A stretch of 64,000 bases of DNA, taken from the NCBI RefSeq assembly GCF_001544495.1, contig NZ_FCNZ02000016.1, positions 1 through 64,000 of the forward strand, written 5' to 3'. The DNA comes from Caballeronia telluris. Lineage in GTDB: Bacteria; Pseudomonadota; Gammaproteobacteria; Burkholderiales; Burkholderiaceae. This document shows, piece by piece, positions 32,542 through 40,233 of the stretch. A program made the position numbers and the translations under genes. A model generated the notes under the pieces. That model had not been told where the DNA came from, did not search any database, and worked only from the letters and a program-made list of their open reading frames with translations. Every line of letters begins with the position of its first letter. Position 1 is the stretch's first letter.

Positions 32542-33753
32542 ATGAAGCGCGCGGCAACGCTCTCTCGTCTGACGGTCATTGCAGTAACGCTTGGCGCCAC
32601 GTTCGCCGCATGCGGCGCGCGGGCCGAGACGATACGGATCGGCGAGATCAACAGTTACAAAGCGCAGCCGGCGTTCCTGGGTCCATACAAGAACGGCTGG
32701 AATCTCGCGCTCGACGAGATCAACGCGGCGGGCGGCGTGAACGGCAACAAGCTCGAAGTCGTCTCGCGCGACGACAACGGAAACCCTGGCGACACGATTT
32801 GCGTCGCGCAGGAACTCGTTGCGCGCGAGCAGGTGAAGCTGCTGTTCGGCGGGTATCTGTCGAACACGGGCCTGGCGCTCGCCGACTACGCGAAGCAGCG
32901 CCGCATCTTTTTCCTGGCTGCCGAGCCGCTCACCGACAAGATCGTCTGGCAGGACGGCAACAAGTATACGTACCGCCTGCGGCCGTCCACATACATGCAG
33001 GTCGCGATGCTGGTGCCGGAAGCGGCGAAGCTCAAGAAGAAGCGCTGGGCGCTGGTGTATCCGAACTACGAGTACGGCCAGTCCGCCGTGGCGACGTTCA
33101 AGCGGCTCATGAAGGCGGCGCAACCGGATGTCGAGTTCGTGACGGAGCAGGCGACGCCGCTTGGCAATGTCGATGCGGGCGCGGTGGCGCAGGCGTTGGC
33201 TGATGCGAAGCCCGATGCGATCTTCAACGTGCTGTTCAGCGCCGACCTGGGCAAGTTCGTTCGCGAGGGCAACACGCGTGGCCTCTTCAAGGATCGTGCG
33301 GTGGTGTCGCTGCTGACGGGCGAGCCGGAGTATCTCGATCCGCTCGGCGCGGAGGCGCCCGTGGGCTGGATCGTGACGGGCTATCCGTGGTATTCCGTCG
33401 ATACGGCCGCCAACAAGAAGTTCGTCGCCGACTATCGCGCGAAGTATCACGACTATCCGCGGCTTGGATCGGTGGTGGGGTATAGCGCGATGATGTCGCT
33501 TGCCAATGGACTGAAAAAAGCCGGGTCGGCCGATTCGGACAAGCTGGCCGCGGCGTTCAAAGGGCTGGCGGTGAACACGCCGTTCGGGCCCATTTCGTAT
33601 CGGGCCATCGACAACCAGTCGACCATGGGAGCGTATGTCGGCGTGACTGCGCTAAAGGACGGAAAAGGAATCATGGCTTCGTATCGGTACATCGATGGAG
33701 CCAGTGTCCAGCCTTCCGACGATGAGGTCCGGAAGTTGAGGGCCGCGGAGTAA
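32542..33753 (+). CDS. Periplasmic substrate-binding protein of the LivJ/amide-urea type
   Basis: A 403-residue type I periplasmic binding protein. A signal peptide spans about residues 1-28 (cleavage near ACGARAE). The start of the mature fold is TIRIGEINSYKAQPAFLGPY, with LALDEINAAGGVNG, a hinge region at GYLSNTGLALADYA and VYPNYEYGQSAVATFKRLM. It delivers the ligand to the LivHMGF complex encoded upstream. The ligand is unknown: amino acid, amide or, given puuA-spuC nearby, an amine-derived compound. Confidence 0.9.
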   Translation: MKRAATLSRLTVIAVTLGATFAACGARAETIRIGEINSYKAQPAFLGPYKNGWNLALDEINAAGGVNGNKLEVVSRDDNGNPGDTICVAQELVAREQVKLLFGGYLSNTGLALADYAKQRRIFFLAAEPLTDKIVWQDGNKYTYRLRPSTYMQVAMLVPEAAKLKKKRWALVYPNYEYGQSAVATFKRLMKAAQPDVEFVTEQATPLGNVDAGAVAQALADAKPDAIFNVLFSADLGKFVREGNTRGLFKDRAVVSLLTGEPEYLDPLGAEAPVGWIVTGYPWYSVDTAANKKFVADYRAKYHDYPRLGSVVGYSAMMSLANGLKKAGSADSDKLAAAFKGLAVNTPFGPISYRAIDNQSTMGAYVGVTALKDGKGIMASYRYIDGASVQPSDDEVRKLRAAE

Positions 33754-33793
33754 GGAGGGAGCGTGAGCCGACGAAACCGTATCGAGGCGGCGA

Positions 33794-34366
33794 TCACTCT
33801 TTAAAGGGCTTGCTGACGAATTTGGACCCGGCGAGTCCAAACCTCCACGGCACGTCGACAGCCTTGGAGATTCCGATTCGCGGACCGCAGACGATCTCGA
33901 CCGCTTCGCCGGCCGGCGCCGGCTCCACGGAAAACGGCGCTTCGAGCACCGACATCCCGTTGTTCCGATGCGTCACGCCAAGCGCCTGAGCGACGCGTCC
34001 CGGCCCGGAGCACAACAGTCTGAGTGGTTCGAGCCCGCGCCGTTCGCGCATGACGTCGATGCCATGAAGCGGCTCGATCGCGCGAATCAGCACGCCCGCG
34101 CCATGACCCGCCTCGCGGCACACGAAATTCAGGCACCAGTGGATTCCGTAGGAGCGGTAGACGTACGCATGCGCGGGCGGGCCGAACATCACCGCATTGC
34201 GTGGCGTGGGCCCGGAAAAACTATGCGACGCCGGATCCTCGCGGTCATAGGCCTCGGTCTCGACGATGCGTCCGCCGACGCCGTCGACCGTCAGCACGGC
34301 GCCGATCAATAGCCTCGCGACGACGTCCGAGGAAGCGAAAAAGTCGATGGTGGAAGTCACAGGCAT
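33794..34366 (-). CDS. 3-methyladenine DNA glycosylase (AAG/MPG family)
   Basis: A 190-residue alkyladenine glycosylase that excises damaged purines in base-excision repair. The active-site glutamate is in GRIVETEAYDREDPASHSF. MFGPPAHAYVYRSYGIHWC and the VLIRAIEP strand are family hallmarks. The length is typical for bacterial members. It is a single gene, convergent with the ABC operon and divergent from the next gene. Confidence 0.94.
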   Translation of the reverse strand: MPVTSTIDFFASSDVVARLLIGAVLTVDGVGGRIVETEAYDREDPASHSFSGPTPRNAVMFGPPAHAYVYRSYGIHWCLNFVCREAGHGAGVLIRAIEPLHGIDVMRERRGLEPLRLLCSGPGRVAQALGVTHRNNGMSVLEAPFSVEPAPAGEAVEIVCGPRIGISKAVDVPWRFGLAGSKFVSKPFKE

Positions 34367-34410
34367 TATTCTAGCCGGGCTTGCCCATCCGACCGTCGCG
34401 GAGAATGAAC

Positions 34411-34836
34411 ATGAAAAAATCCTGGTTCCTCAAGTTCTCGAACTCGCTTGCGCAGATTTCCGGACATGCATCGACGTTCGTGATCGCGGTGCTGCTCGTG
34501 CTCGCGTGGGCCATTTCCGGGCCGCTCTTTCACTTCAGCGATACCTGGCAACTCGTCATCAACACGTCGACCACCATCGTCACGTTCCTGATGGTCTTCC
34601 TTATCCAGAACACGCAGAACCGAGACACCGCCGCGATGCAGATCAAGCTCGACGAACTGATCCGCGCCGTCGACAAGGCGCACAACGCGCTGCTCGATCT
34701 GGAAGAACTCGACGAGAAGGATTTGGGACGTTTTCGCGAGCGTTATGAAAAGCTCGCTAGAGAGGCGCGCGACGATTTGCGCGACGCCAGCAGGGAGATC
34801 GATCTGCCTTCGGTGGATCGGGCGCACAAGAATTGA
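34411..34836 (+). CDS. Low-affinity iron permease family membrane protein
   Basis: A 141-residue protein of the PF04120 type. Two membrane segments (TFVIAVLLVLAWAISGPLFH and NTSTTIVTFLMVFLIQNTQN) are followed by a soluble helix with the conserved RDTAAMQIKLDELIRAVDKA, then a charged coiled coil. ATG 34411 is chosen because its GGAG site is eight bases away; an ATG six bases upstream is possible. The iron-transport name comes from a fungal homologue and is uncertain for bacteria. Confidence 0.85.
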   Translation: MKKSWFLKFSNSLAQISGHASTFVIAVLLVLAWAISGPLFHFSDTWQLVINTSTTIVTFLMVFLIQNTQNRDTAAMQIKLDELIRAVDKAHNALLDLEELDEKDLGRFRERYEKLAREARDDLRDASREIDLPSVDRAHKN

Positions 34837-35329
34837 CTAACCGGCAAAGGGTTTTCCCGATATTTATGACGCGCCGACTTGCCAACTGCGGGGGGGTACG
34901 GGATAAAATGCCGATACTGCATCACCCGTCTTTAGCCGTCCCTCGGCAAAGCAACGGACGCTGCGCTCCACTAGCCATGGCGCTAAACGCTCTCTAAAGA
35001 GCGCAAAGCATGATCGACGCGATCTTAGGCCTCGCGAAACGTCGCGTTTAATGCGCCAGGCGCGCAAACGTTTAGCGGCAAATCCTACCTTCATTGCAAC
35101 CGCATGATTGCGGGCGTCCTGCACGAAAATAAGCGGTTTCTCCCCCCTAAAGATTTTTGATTTTCTGCCGATTAGCGGCGATTCCAACGCGTTTCCAAAT
35201 GCCCGAAATGAGGCCATTAAGGGCTTCATTTGGCGAGATTATTTCTTTGAACAGTCGCTAGGATGTGTCGTACTCGGTCCGTGTTCTCGTACCGGGTCCA
35301 CACCTACCTTCTCGTAAAAGGAAATCAAA
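34837..35329. other. 493-bp non-coding leader of the Tad locus
   Basis: No ORF is supported. The region is AT-richer than its flanks. It contains the hairpin CGCTCT-CTAA-AGAGCG (34988-35003) and the inverted pair CGCTAAACG (34981-34989) / CGTTTAGCG (35069-35077). It probably holds the flp promoter and regulator sites; a small RNA cannot be excluded. Confidence 0.45.
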
Positions 35330-35509
35330 ATGCGCAATTTCTTCAAAGCGTTCGTCCGCGATGAACGTGGCGTGAGCGCCATGGAGTATGCAATTCTGGC
35401 GGGCATCGTCGTCGTAGCGCTCACGGCGGTGGGCACGCAATTCAACACCGGCATGGGCACGTTGTTCACGAATCTGTTCAACAACATCCAGGCCGCGTCC
35501 AAGCCTTAA
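35330..35509 (+). CDS. flp: Flp/Fap-type major pilin
   Basis: A 59-residue type IVb pilin precursor. The basic, Phe-containing leader MRNFFKAFVRDERG is cut after Gly14, leaving VSAMEYAILAGIVVVALTAV with Glu at +5 and the adjacent Tyr typical of Flp pilins. The C-terminus is short and Asn/Phe-rich. It is too short for many gene callers. It is assembled by the Tad machine encoded directly downstream; a stem-loop separates it from cpaA. Ribosome site AAAAGGAAA. Confidence 0.95.
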   Translation: MRNFFKAFVRDERGVSAMEYAILAGIVVVALTAVGTQFNTGMGTLFTNLFNNIQAASKP

Positions 35510-35529
35510 GCAACGGTCCGGTGACGCCG

Positions 35530-35558
35530 AAGATCCGGGCGCCGCTCGCCTGGATCTT
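35530..35558 (+). terminator. Attenuator-like hairpin between flp and cpaA
   Basis: AAGATCCGGGCG (35530-35541) pairs with CGCCTGGATCTT (35547-35558) over 12 bp with one G-U, loop CCGCT, followed by TTCTTATT. As a leaky terminator it would give more flp than assembly-gene mRNA. Confidence 0.65.
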
Positions 35559-35588
35559 TCTTATTCACGTTTCACACGCTCGACCATC

Positions 35589-36098
35589 GTGCAGACCCTG
35601 TCCCTTGCCATTCGCCTTGTCGTACTGTGCGCGCTTCTGTGGCTCGCGGTCATCGACGTTCGTTCGCGGCGCCTGCCGACGAAGATCGTCCTCGCGATCG
35701 GTGCTCTCTTTTTCGCGGACGCGCTGCTCTCCGGCATGTCCGCCGACGACGTCCTCGCGCATCTGCTTCTCGCGCTCGGCGTCTTTCTCGTCTGCGCAGC
35801 GCTCTTCGCGGCGCGGATGCTGGGCGGCGGCGACGCGAAGCTCGCCTCCGTCATCTTTCTGTGGGCGGGCCTCGGTCTCTCGCTGCCCGCATTGACGCTC
35901 ATTTCGGTGATCGGGACCTTGGTGTCCCTGGTCAGTCTTGCCACGCGAAAGATGAATCCTTCGCAGCGTTCCCACCCGATGCGGGCGCTCGCGATGTTTT
36001 CCGGCGCACGCGGTGTGCCTTACGGTGTGGCGCTTGCACTCGGTGGCGGTGTCGTCATCGTGCTGCCCGCGCTGCTCCCCCTGCTTTCCACGCGATAG
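35589..36098 (+). CDS. cpaA: Tad prepilin peptidase (CpaA/TadV, A24 family)
   Basis: A 169-residue aspartic peptidase of the inner membrane. The first catalytic aspartate is in LAVIDVRSRRLP and the second in GGGDAKLA. It lacks the N-terminal methylase domain of PilD, as CpaA/TadV do. It processes Flp and the TadE/TadF pseudopilins. The start is GTG. Confidence 0.92.
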   Translation: MQTLSLAIRLVVLCALLWLAVIDVRSRRLPTKIVLAIGALFFADALLSGMSADDVLAHLLLALGVFLVCAALFAARMLGGGDAKLASVIFLWAGLGLSLPALTLISVIGTLVSLVSLATRKMNPSQRSHPMRALAMFSGARGVPYGVALALGGGVVIVLPALLPLLSTR

Positions 36099-36110
36099 GT
36101 CGACGTCAGC

Positions 36111-37064
36111 ATGTCCAACATCATCAAATTTGCCGTGTTGCTCGTCGGTGCGATCCTGATTGCCCTGATCGTGCGGGTGGTCATCGCAAGCGCCTCGCGT
36201 CCTTCCGCGCCGCCCGTCGTCTCGACCCAGAAGGTGCAGGTCAGCGCCGCCGATCTTCCGCAAGGCCTTCTCTTGCGCGACGAAGACCTCATCTGGAAGC
36301 AGCTGCCCGCGACCGCTGTTCCGGTCAATGCCATCGTCGACGGCGCGCCGAATGCGCCCGATCTGAAAGGCGCGCTCTTGCGCCATCCGGTCGCAAGCGG
36401 CGCGGTGCTCGTCGCCGACGACGTGATCCTGCCGAGCGCGCCCGGCTTCCTCGCGGCGACGCTCAAGCCGGAGATGCGCGCGGTCTCGGTTGCGGTCGAC
36501 GACGTCTCCGGCAACGCGGGCCTGATCCAGCCGGGCGACTACGTCGACCTGCTGCTGACCCAGCAGATGGAGCGCCGCACGGACTCGCCGGATCTCGCGG
36601 TGTCGAGCGAAACGGTCGTCGAGCATGTGCGCGTGCTGGCGGTCGGCTCGGAGATCAAGCGCCCGAAGAACAACGGCGATGCGCCCGAAACGACCAGCCG
36701 CGCCCGCACCGTCACGCTGGAAGTGACGCCGCGGATGGGCGAGGTCGTCGCCGTCGCCGCGCGTCTCGGCAGCCTGTCGCTCGCGCTGCGCAGCTTCGCG
36801 ACGGTCACGCGCGATCCGGCTGCGTCGGCGGCGGCGTCGTCGACCGAGCGCGCGCCGATCTGGGCCGGCGACATCTCGCGCGCGGTGCGCGATCTGCCGC
36901 GTTCGCACACGCCGCATGCCAGCACGGGCAGCGTCGCGCCGCCCATGCCGCGCACGGTGACCATCTATCGCGGCTCCGACAAAGCCGACGGGTCGAGCGT
37001 CGCGCAAGTGAGCGGCGCAGCCGACACGGCGCCGCCGCTGCCGACCGTTCCCACTCCGCGCTGA
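36111..37064 (+). CDS. cpaB: Flp pilus assembly protein CpaB/RcpC
   Basis: A 317-residue protein with an N-terminal membrane segment (IIKFAVLLVGAILIALIVRV) and an SAF domain at about residues 40-110 (VSAADLPQGLLLRDEDLIWK). The RcpC-like domain follows (AVSVAVDDVSGNAGLIQPGD, YVDLLLT). The tail is Ser/Pro-rich. It is periplasmic, thought to act with the secretin CpaC. It lies 12 bp after cpaA. Confidence 0.93.
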   Translation: MSNIIKFAVLLVGAILIALIVRVVIASASRPSAPPVVSTQKVQVSAADLPQGLLLRDEDLIWKQLPATAVPVNAIVDGAPNAPDLKGALLRHPVASGAVLVADDVILPSAPGFLAATLKPEMRAVSVAVDDVSGNAGLIQPGDYVDLLLTQQMERRTDSPDLAVSSETVVEHVRVLAVGSEIKRPKNNGDAPETTSRARTVTLEVTPRMGEVVAVAARLGSLSLALRSFATVTRDPAASAAASSTERAPIWAGDISRAVRDLPRSHTPHASTGSVAPPMPRTVTIYRGSDKADGSSVAQVSGAADTAPPLPTVPTPR

Positions 37065-37114
37065 GAGCCGTGTCCACCGGTCGCCGCAGCGTCATATCGC
37101 CAGGATTCAAAGTC

Positions 37115-38602
37115 ATGAAAACGCAGTTCAGTTCGAGTTGCACCGATGCAAGGCTCGTCGCGCCCGTCTTGGCGTGCGCGATGCTCGTGCTCGGGGCGGT
37201 GTCGGCGGCCGAGGCCGCCCAGCCCGGCGTCGCTGCCGGGAGGACGGTCGCCAGTCCGTTCGCCACGGCGGCCGCCGAGCAGCCGGCGCTCCAGCAAGGC
37301 CCGCTTTCGATGGATGCCGGCAAGGGCACGATGCTGCGTCTGAGCGAGGACGCCGTGTCGGTGTTCGTCGCCGATCCGACGATCGCGGACGTGCACGTGC
37401 CTTCGCCGAAGACGCTGTTCGTGCTCGGCAAGAAAACCGGCACCACGACGCTCTACGTGCTCGGGCCGAACAACAAGACGCTGTTGCAACGCACGATCGT
37501 CGTCGCGCGCGACATGATCACGGTGCGCAATACGATCGCCGGCCGCTTTCCGAATCTCAACGTGCAGGTGAGCACGGGCCAGGGCTCGCTTCTTCTGACC
37601 GGCCAGGTTCCGAATTCTTTGGACGCGGATGCCATCGTGCAGGCGGTCACGCCTTACCTCGCCGACAAGGAAGTGCTGATCAACCGCATGACCATCGACC
37701 GGCCGTTGCAGGTGCAGTTGCGCGTGCGCATCACCGAAGTGGACCGCAACGTCACGCAGCAGCTCGGTATCAACTGGCAGGCGATGGGCAGCGCGGTCGG
37801 CAACTTCTATGGCGGCATCTTCAGCGGCCGCCCGATCTACAACCTGAGCCAGCCAATCGCAAACGGCGCGGGCGGCGTCACCTATCCGGTGAACCTGCCG
37901 ACCAACAACGCGTACTCGCTGCTCGGCGCATTCAAGACGGGCAACGTGGACATCCGCGCGCTCGTTGATGCGCTGAATCAGGAGGGTCTGCTCACCGTGC
38001 TCGCCGAGCCGAACCTGGTCGCGCTGTCGGGCCAGACCGCGAGCTTCCTCGCGGGCGGCGAATTTCCGATCCCGGTCTCGCAGACCAATGGCGCGATCTC
38101 GGTCGAATTCAAGCAGTTCGGCGTCAAGCTCGACTTCACGCCGACTGTCCTCAACGAGCGCCGCATCAGCCTGAAGGTGCGCCCGGAAGTGAGCCAGATC
38201 GATTCGACCGCGAGCGTGACAACGGGCGGCGTCACCGTGCCGGGCCTCTCGGTGCGGCGCGCGGACACCACGGTCGAACTCGCGAGCGGGCAAAGCTTTG
38301 CGATCGGCGGCCTGTTGCAGAGCAATACGTCCGACATCGTGTCGCAAGTGCCGGGCATCGGTTCGATACCGGTGCTGGGCAAGCTCTTCTCATCCTCGAA
38401 CTACCAGAACAACAAGACGGAACTCGTGATCATGGTCACGCCGTATCTCGTCGAACCGACCGATCCGGCGAAGCTGCGCTCGCCGCTCGACTCGCTGATC
38501 TCGCCGTCGAGCGACGTCGAATACAGCTTCAAACGCCAGTCCGGCGACGAGCCGCAGCCGGGCCAGCCGCGTCTGGTCGGCGCGGCCGGCTATGTCTATT
38601 GA
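37115..38602 (+). CDS. cpaC: Tad secretin CpaC/RcpA
   Basis: A 495-residue outer-membrane secretin. A signal peptide ends near VSAAEAA (residue about 27). The N-terminal pilus-formation domain contains DPTIADVHVPSPKTLFVLGK, a BON-like domain sits at about 135-200, and the secretin core carries LTVLAEPNLVALSGQTASFL and VPGIGSIPVLGKLF. It forms the pore through which the Flp pilus exits. The ATG at 37115 has a CAGGA ribosome site nine bases away. Confidence 0.94.
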   Translation: MKTQFSSSCTDARLVAPVLACAMLVLGAVSAAEAAQPGVAAGRTVASPFATAAAEQPALQQGPLSMDAGKGTMLRLSEDAVSVFVADPTIADVHVPSPKTLFVLGKKTGTTTLYVLGPNNKTLLQRTIVVARDMITVRNTIAGRFPNLNVQVSTGQGSLLLTGQVPNSLDADAIVQAVTPYLADKEVLINRMTIDRPLQVQLRVRITEVDRNVTQQLGINWQAMGSAVGNFYGGIFSGRPIYNLSQPIANGAGGVTYPVNLPTNNAYSLLGAFKTGNVDIRALVDALNQEGLLTVLAEPNLVALSGQTASFLAGGEFPIPVSQTNGAISVEFKQFGVKLDFTPTVLNERRISLKVRPEVSQIDSTASVTTGGVTVPGLSVRRADTTVELASGQSFAIGGLLQSNTSDIVSQVPGIGSIPVLGKLFSSSNYQNNKTELVIMVTPYLVEPTDPAKLRSPLDSLISPSSDVEYSFKRQSGDEPQPGQPRLVGAAGYVY

Positions 38603-38612
38603 GCGCGATGCC

Positions 38613-38987
38613 ATGAACCACTCACGACTTCTCATTCTTGCCCTCGTCTGCGCGTTCGCCGCGACCGCGAGCGGCTGCTTCAAGCCGCCGCGCAACATGC
38701 CCAACGAATCGGTGATCGGCTACGACGGCCAGTCGGCCGTGCCGCCCGACTGCGCGAAGCTCGCGCGTCCGTCGCTCCTGACCGACGCGGGCTTGCGCCG
38801 TCCGAGCATGCAATGGGGCTGCGCAACCTACACGAATCTCGCGGCGCAGCTCGCGCACCCCGAGGACGCCGTCAAACCGCAGACGCTCGGCCCCGCCGAT
38901 GCAGCGGTGGCGGCGAGCGCGGTGCGCCGCTACGAGTCGGGCCGCGTGATCCCGCTCGACACCACGACGTCGCGCGATTCCAAGTAG
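38613..38987 (+). CDS. cpaD: CpaD/RcpB-like pilus lipoprotein (short form)
   Basis: A 124-residue lipoprotein with signal peptide and lipobox (ATASGC). The CpaD hallmark is MQWGCATYTNLAAQLAHPED. It is much shorter than Caulobacter CpaD (over 200 residues), keeping mainly the C-terminal motif. It probably supports the secretin at the outer membrane. An ATG at 38592, inside cpaC, is possible but adds a charged N-terminus that would spoil the signal peptide. Confidence 0.82.
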   Translation: MNHSRLLILALVCAFAATASGCFKPPRNMPNESVIGYDGQSAVPPDCAKLARPSLLTDAGLRRPSMQWGCATYTNLAAQLAHPEDAVKPQTLGPADAAVAASAVRRYESGRVIPLDTTTSRDSK

Positions 38988-39012
38988 CGCGCCACTCTCG
39001 AAGAAGAAGACC

Positions 39013-40233
39013 ATGAGCACGACAGAACTGAGTTTCCTGAAGCCGAAGAGCGGTGTGCGCGTCGCGGATTTCATCGCGTTCGTCTCCGATCGCAAGACCG
39101 AGCAGGTCCTGAAGAGCTTCGTTCTCGAACAGGCGATGCCGCACGTGCATATCGCGATGGGCGGCGTCGACGATGCCATCGCGTACCTGTCGAAGATCGA
39201 ACGCTCGCCGCTCTTTTTGCTCGTCGACTTGCAGAATTCGGTGATGCCGTTGTCGGATCTCGGGCGCCTCGCGGAAGTGTGCGAGCCGTCGGTGCAGGTA
39301 GTCGCACTGGGCGAGCGCAACGACGTCGGCCTGTTTCGCAGCCTCCTGAAGATCGGCGTGCGCGACTATCTGGTGAAACCGCTGACGGTCGAGCTGCTCA
39401 AGCGCACGGTCAATGTCTCCGAGGGCAAGGTGAGCCCGGTGACGCTCGCTCGCGCAGGCAAGACGATCGCGTTCGCCGGCACGCGCGGCGGCGTCGGCGT
39501 GACCACGCTGGCGCTCAATCTCGCGCGCCACCTCGCGGAAGACACGCACCGGCGCGTCGCCTACGTCGACCTCAACCTGTGCGGCGGCGCGGCGAACGGC
39601 ATGCTTGGCCTCACGAGCAACAACGGTCTGATCGACGTGCTGCAGAACGTGCGCCGGCTCGACCCGCAGTACGTCGAGCGCACGCTGGTCGCGAAGGGTA
39701 GCCGGCTCTACGTGCTGTCCGCCGATCTCGATTACGGCACGGAGAAGCAATTCGAACCGGGCGCCCTGAAGCGCGTAGTCGAACTGCTGTGCGACAGCTT
39801 TCACTACGTGATCCTCGATGTCGGCAACCCGGGCGGGTCGCTTGCGCAAGAGGCCTTCGACCAGGCGTCGCGCGTGTATCTGGTCGTCGACCGCTCGGTG
39901 CATTCGACGCGCGAGACGATTCGCCTTCTGCGCTTCATCGAGGATCGCGACAATAATCCGCCCACCTCGCTGCTGCTGAACAACCCGAATGCGGCGAGCT
40001 CCGGCAAGGTGCAGGTCGCCGACTTCATGTCGGCGGTCGGTCGCACGGTGCTGCACGAGGTGCAGTTCGAAACCAAGGCGATCGCGACGGCCGAGAACCT
40101 CGGCGAGGCGCCGCTCGAAAAGTCGCAGACCGGTTTCAACCAGGCCGTCGCGCGTATCGCGAGCGATCTGACTGGGCAGCATACGGCCGTCGAGCGCAAG
40201 TTCCTCCGCAAGTTCAGGCTGGGGAGGAAGTAA
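39013..40233 (+). CDS. cpaE: Pilus localisation protein CpaE/TadZ
   Basis: A 406-residue protein: an atypical receiver-like domain at about 15-135 (LFLLVDLQNSVMPL; GVRDYLVKPLTVELL), then a MinD/ParA-type ATPase. The P-loop reads GTRGGVGVTTLALNLARHL, so both signature lysines of a deviant Walker A are missing. Loss of canonical ATPase residues is known for some TadZ proteins. It is thought to place the Tad machine at the pole. The stop overlaps cpaF by 1 nt (TAATG). Confidence 0.92.
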   Translation: MSTTELSFLKPKSGVRVADFIAFVSDRKTEQVLKSFVLEQAMPHVHIAMGGVDDAIAYLSKIERSPLFLLVDLQNSVMPLSDLGRLAEVCEPSVQVVALGERNDVGLFRSLLKIGVRDYLVKPLTVELLKRTVNVSEGKVSPVTLARAGKTIAFAGTRGGVGVTTLALNLARHLAEDTHRRVAYVDLNLCGGAANGMLGLTSNNGLIDVLQNVRRLDPQYVERTLVAKGSRLYVLSADLDYGTEKQFEPGALKRVVELLCDSFHYVILDVGNPGGSLAQEAFDQASRVYLVVDRSVHSTRETIRLLRFIEDRDNNPPTSLLLNNPNAASSGKVQVADFMSAVGRTVLHEVQFETKAIATAENLGEAPLEKSQTGFNQAVARIASDLTGQHTAVERKFLRKFRLGRK

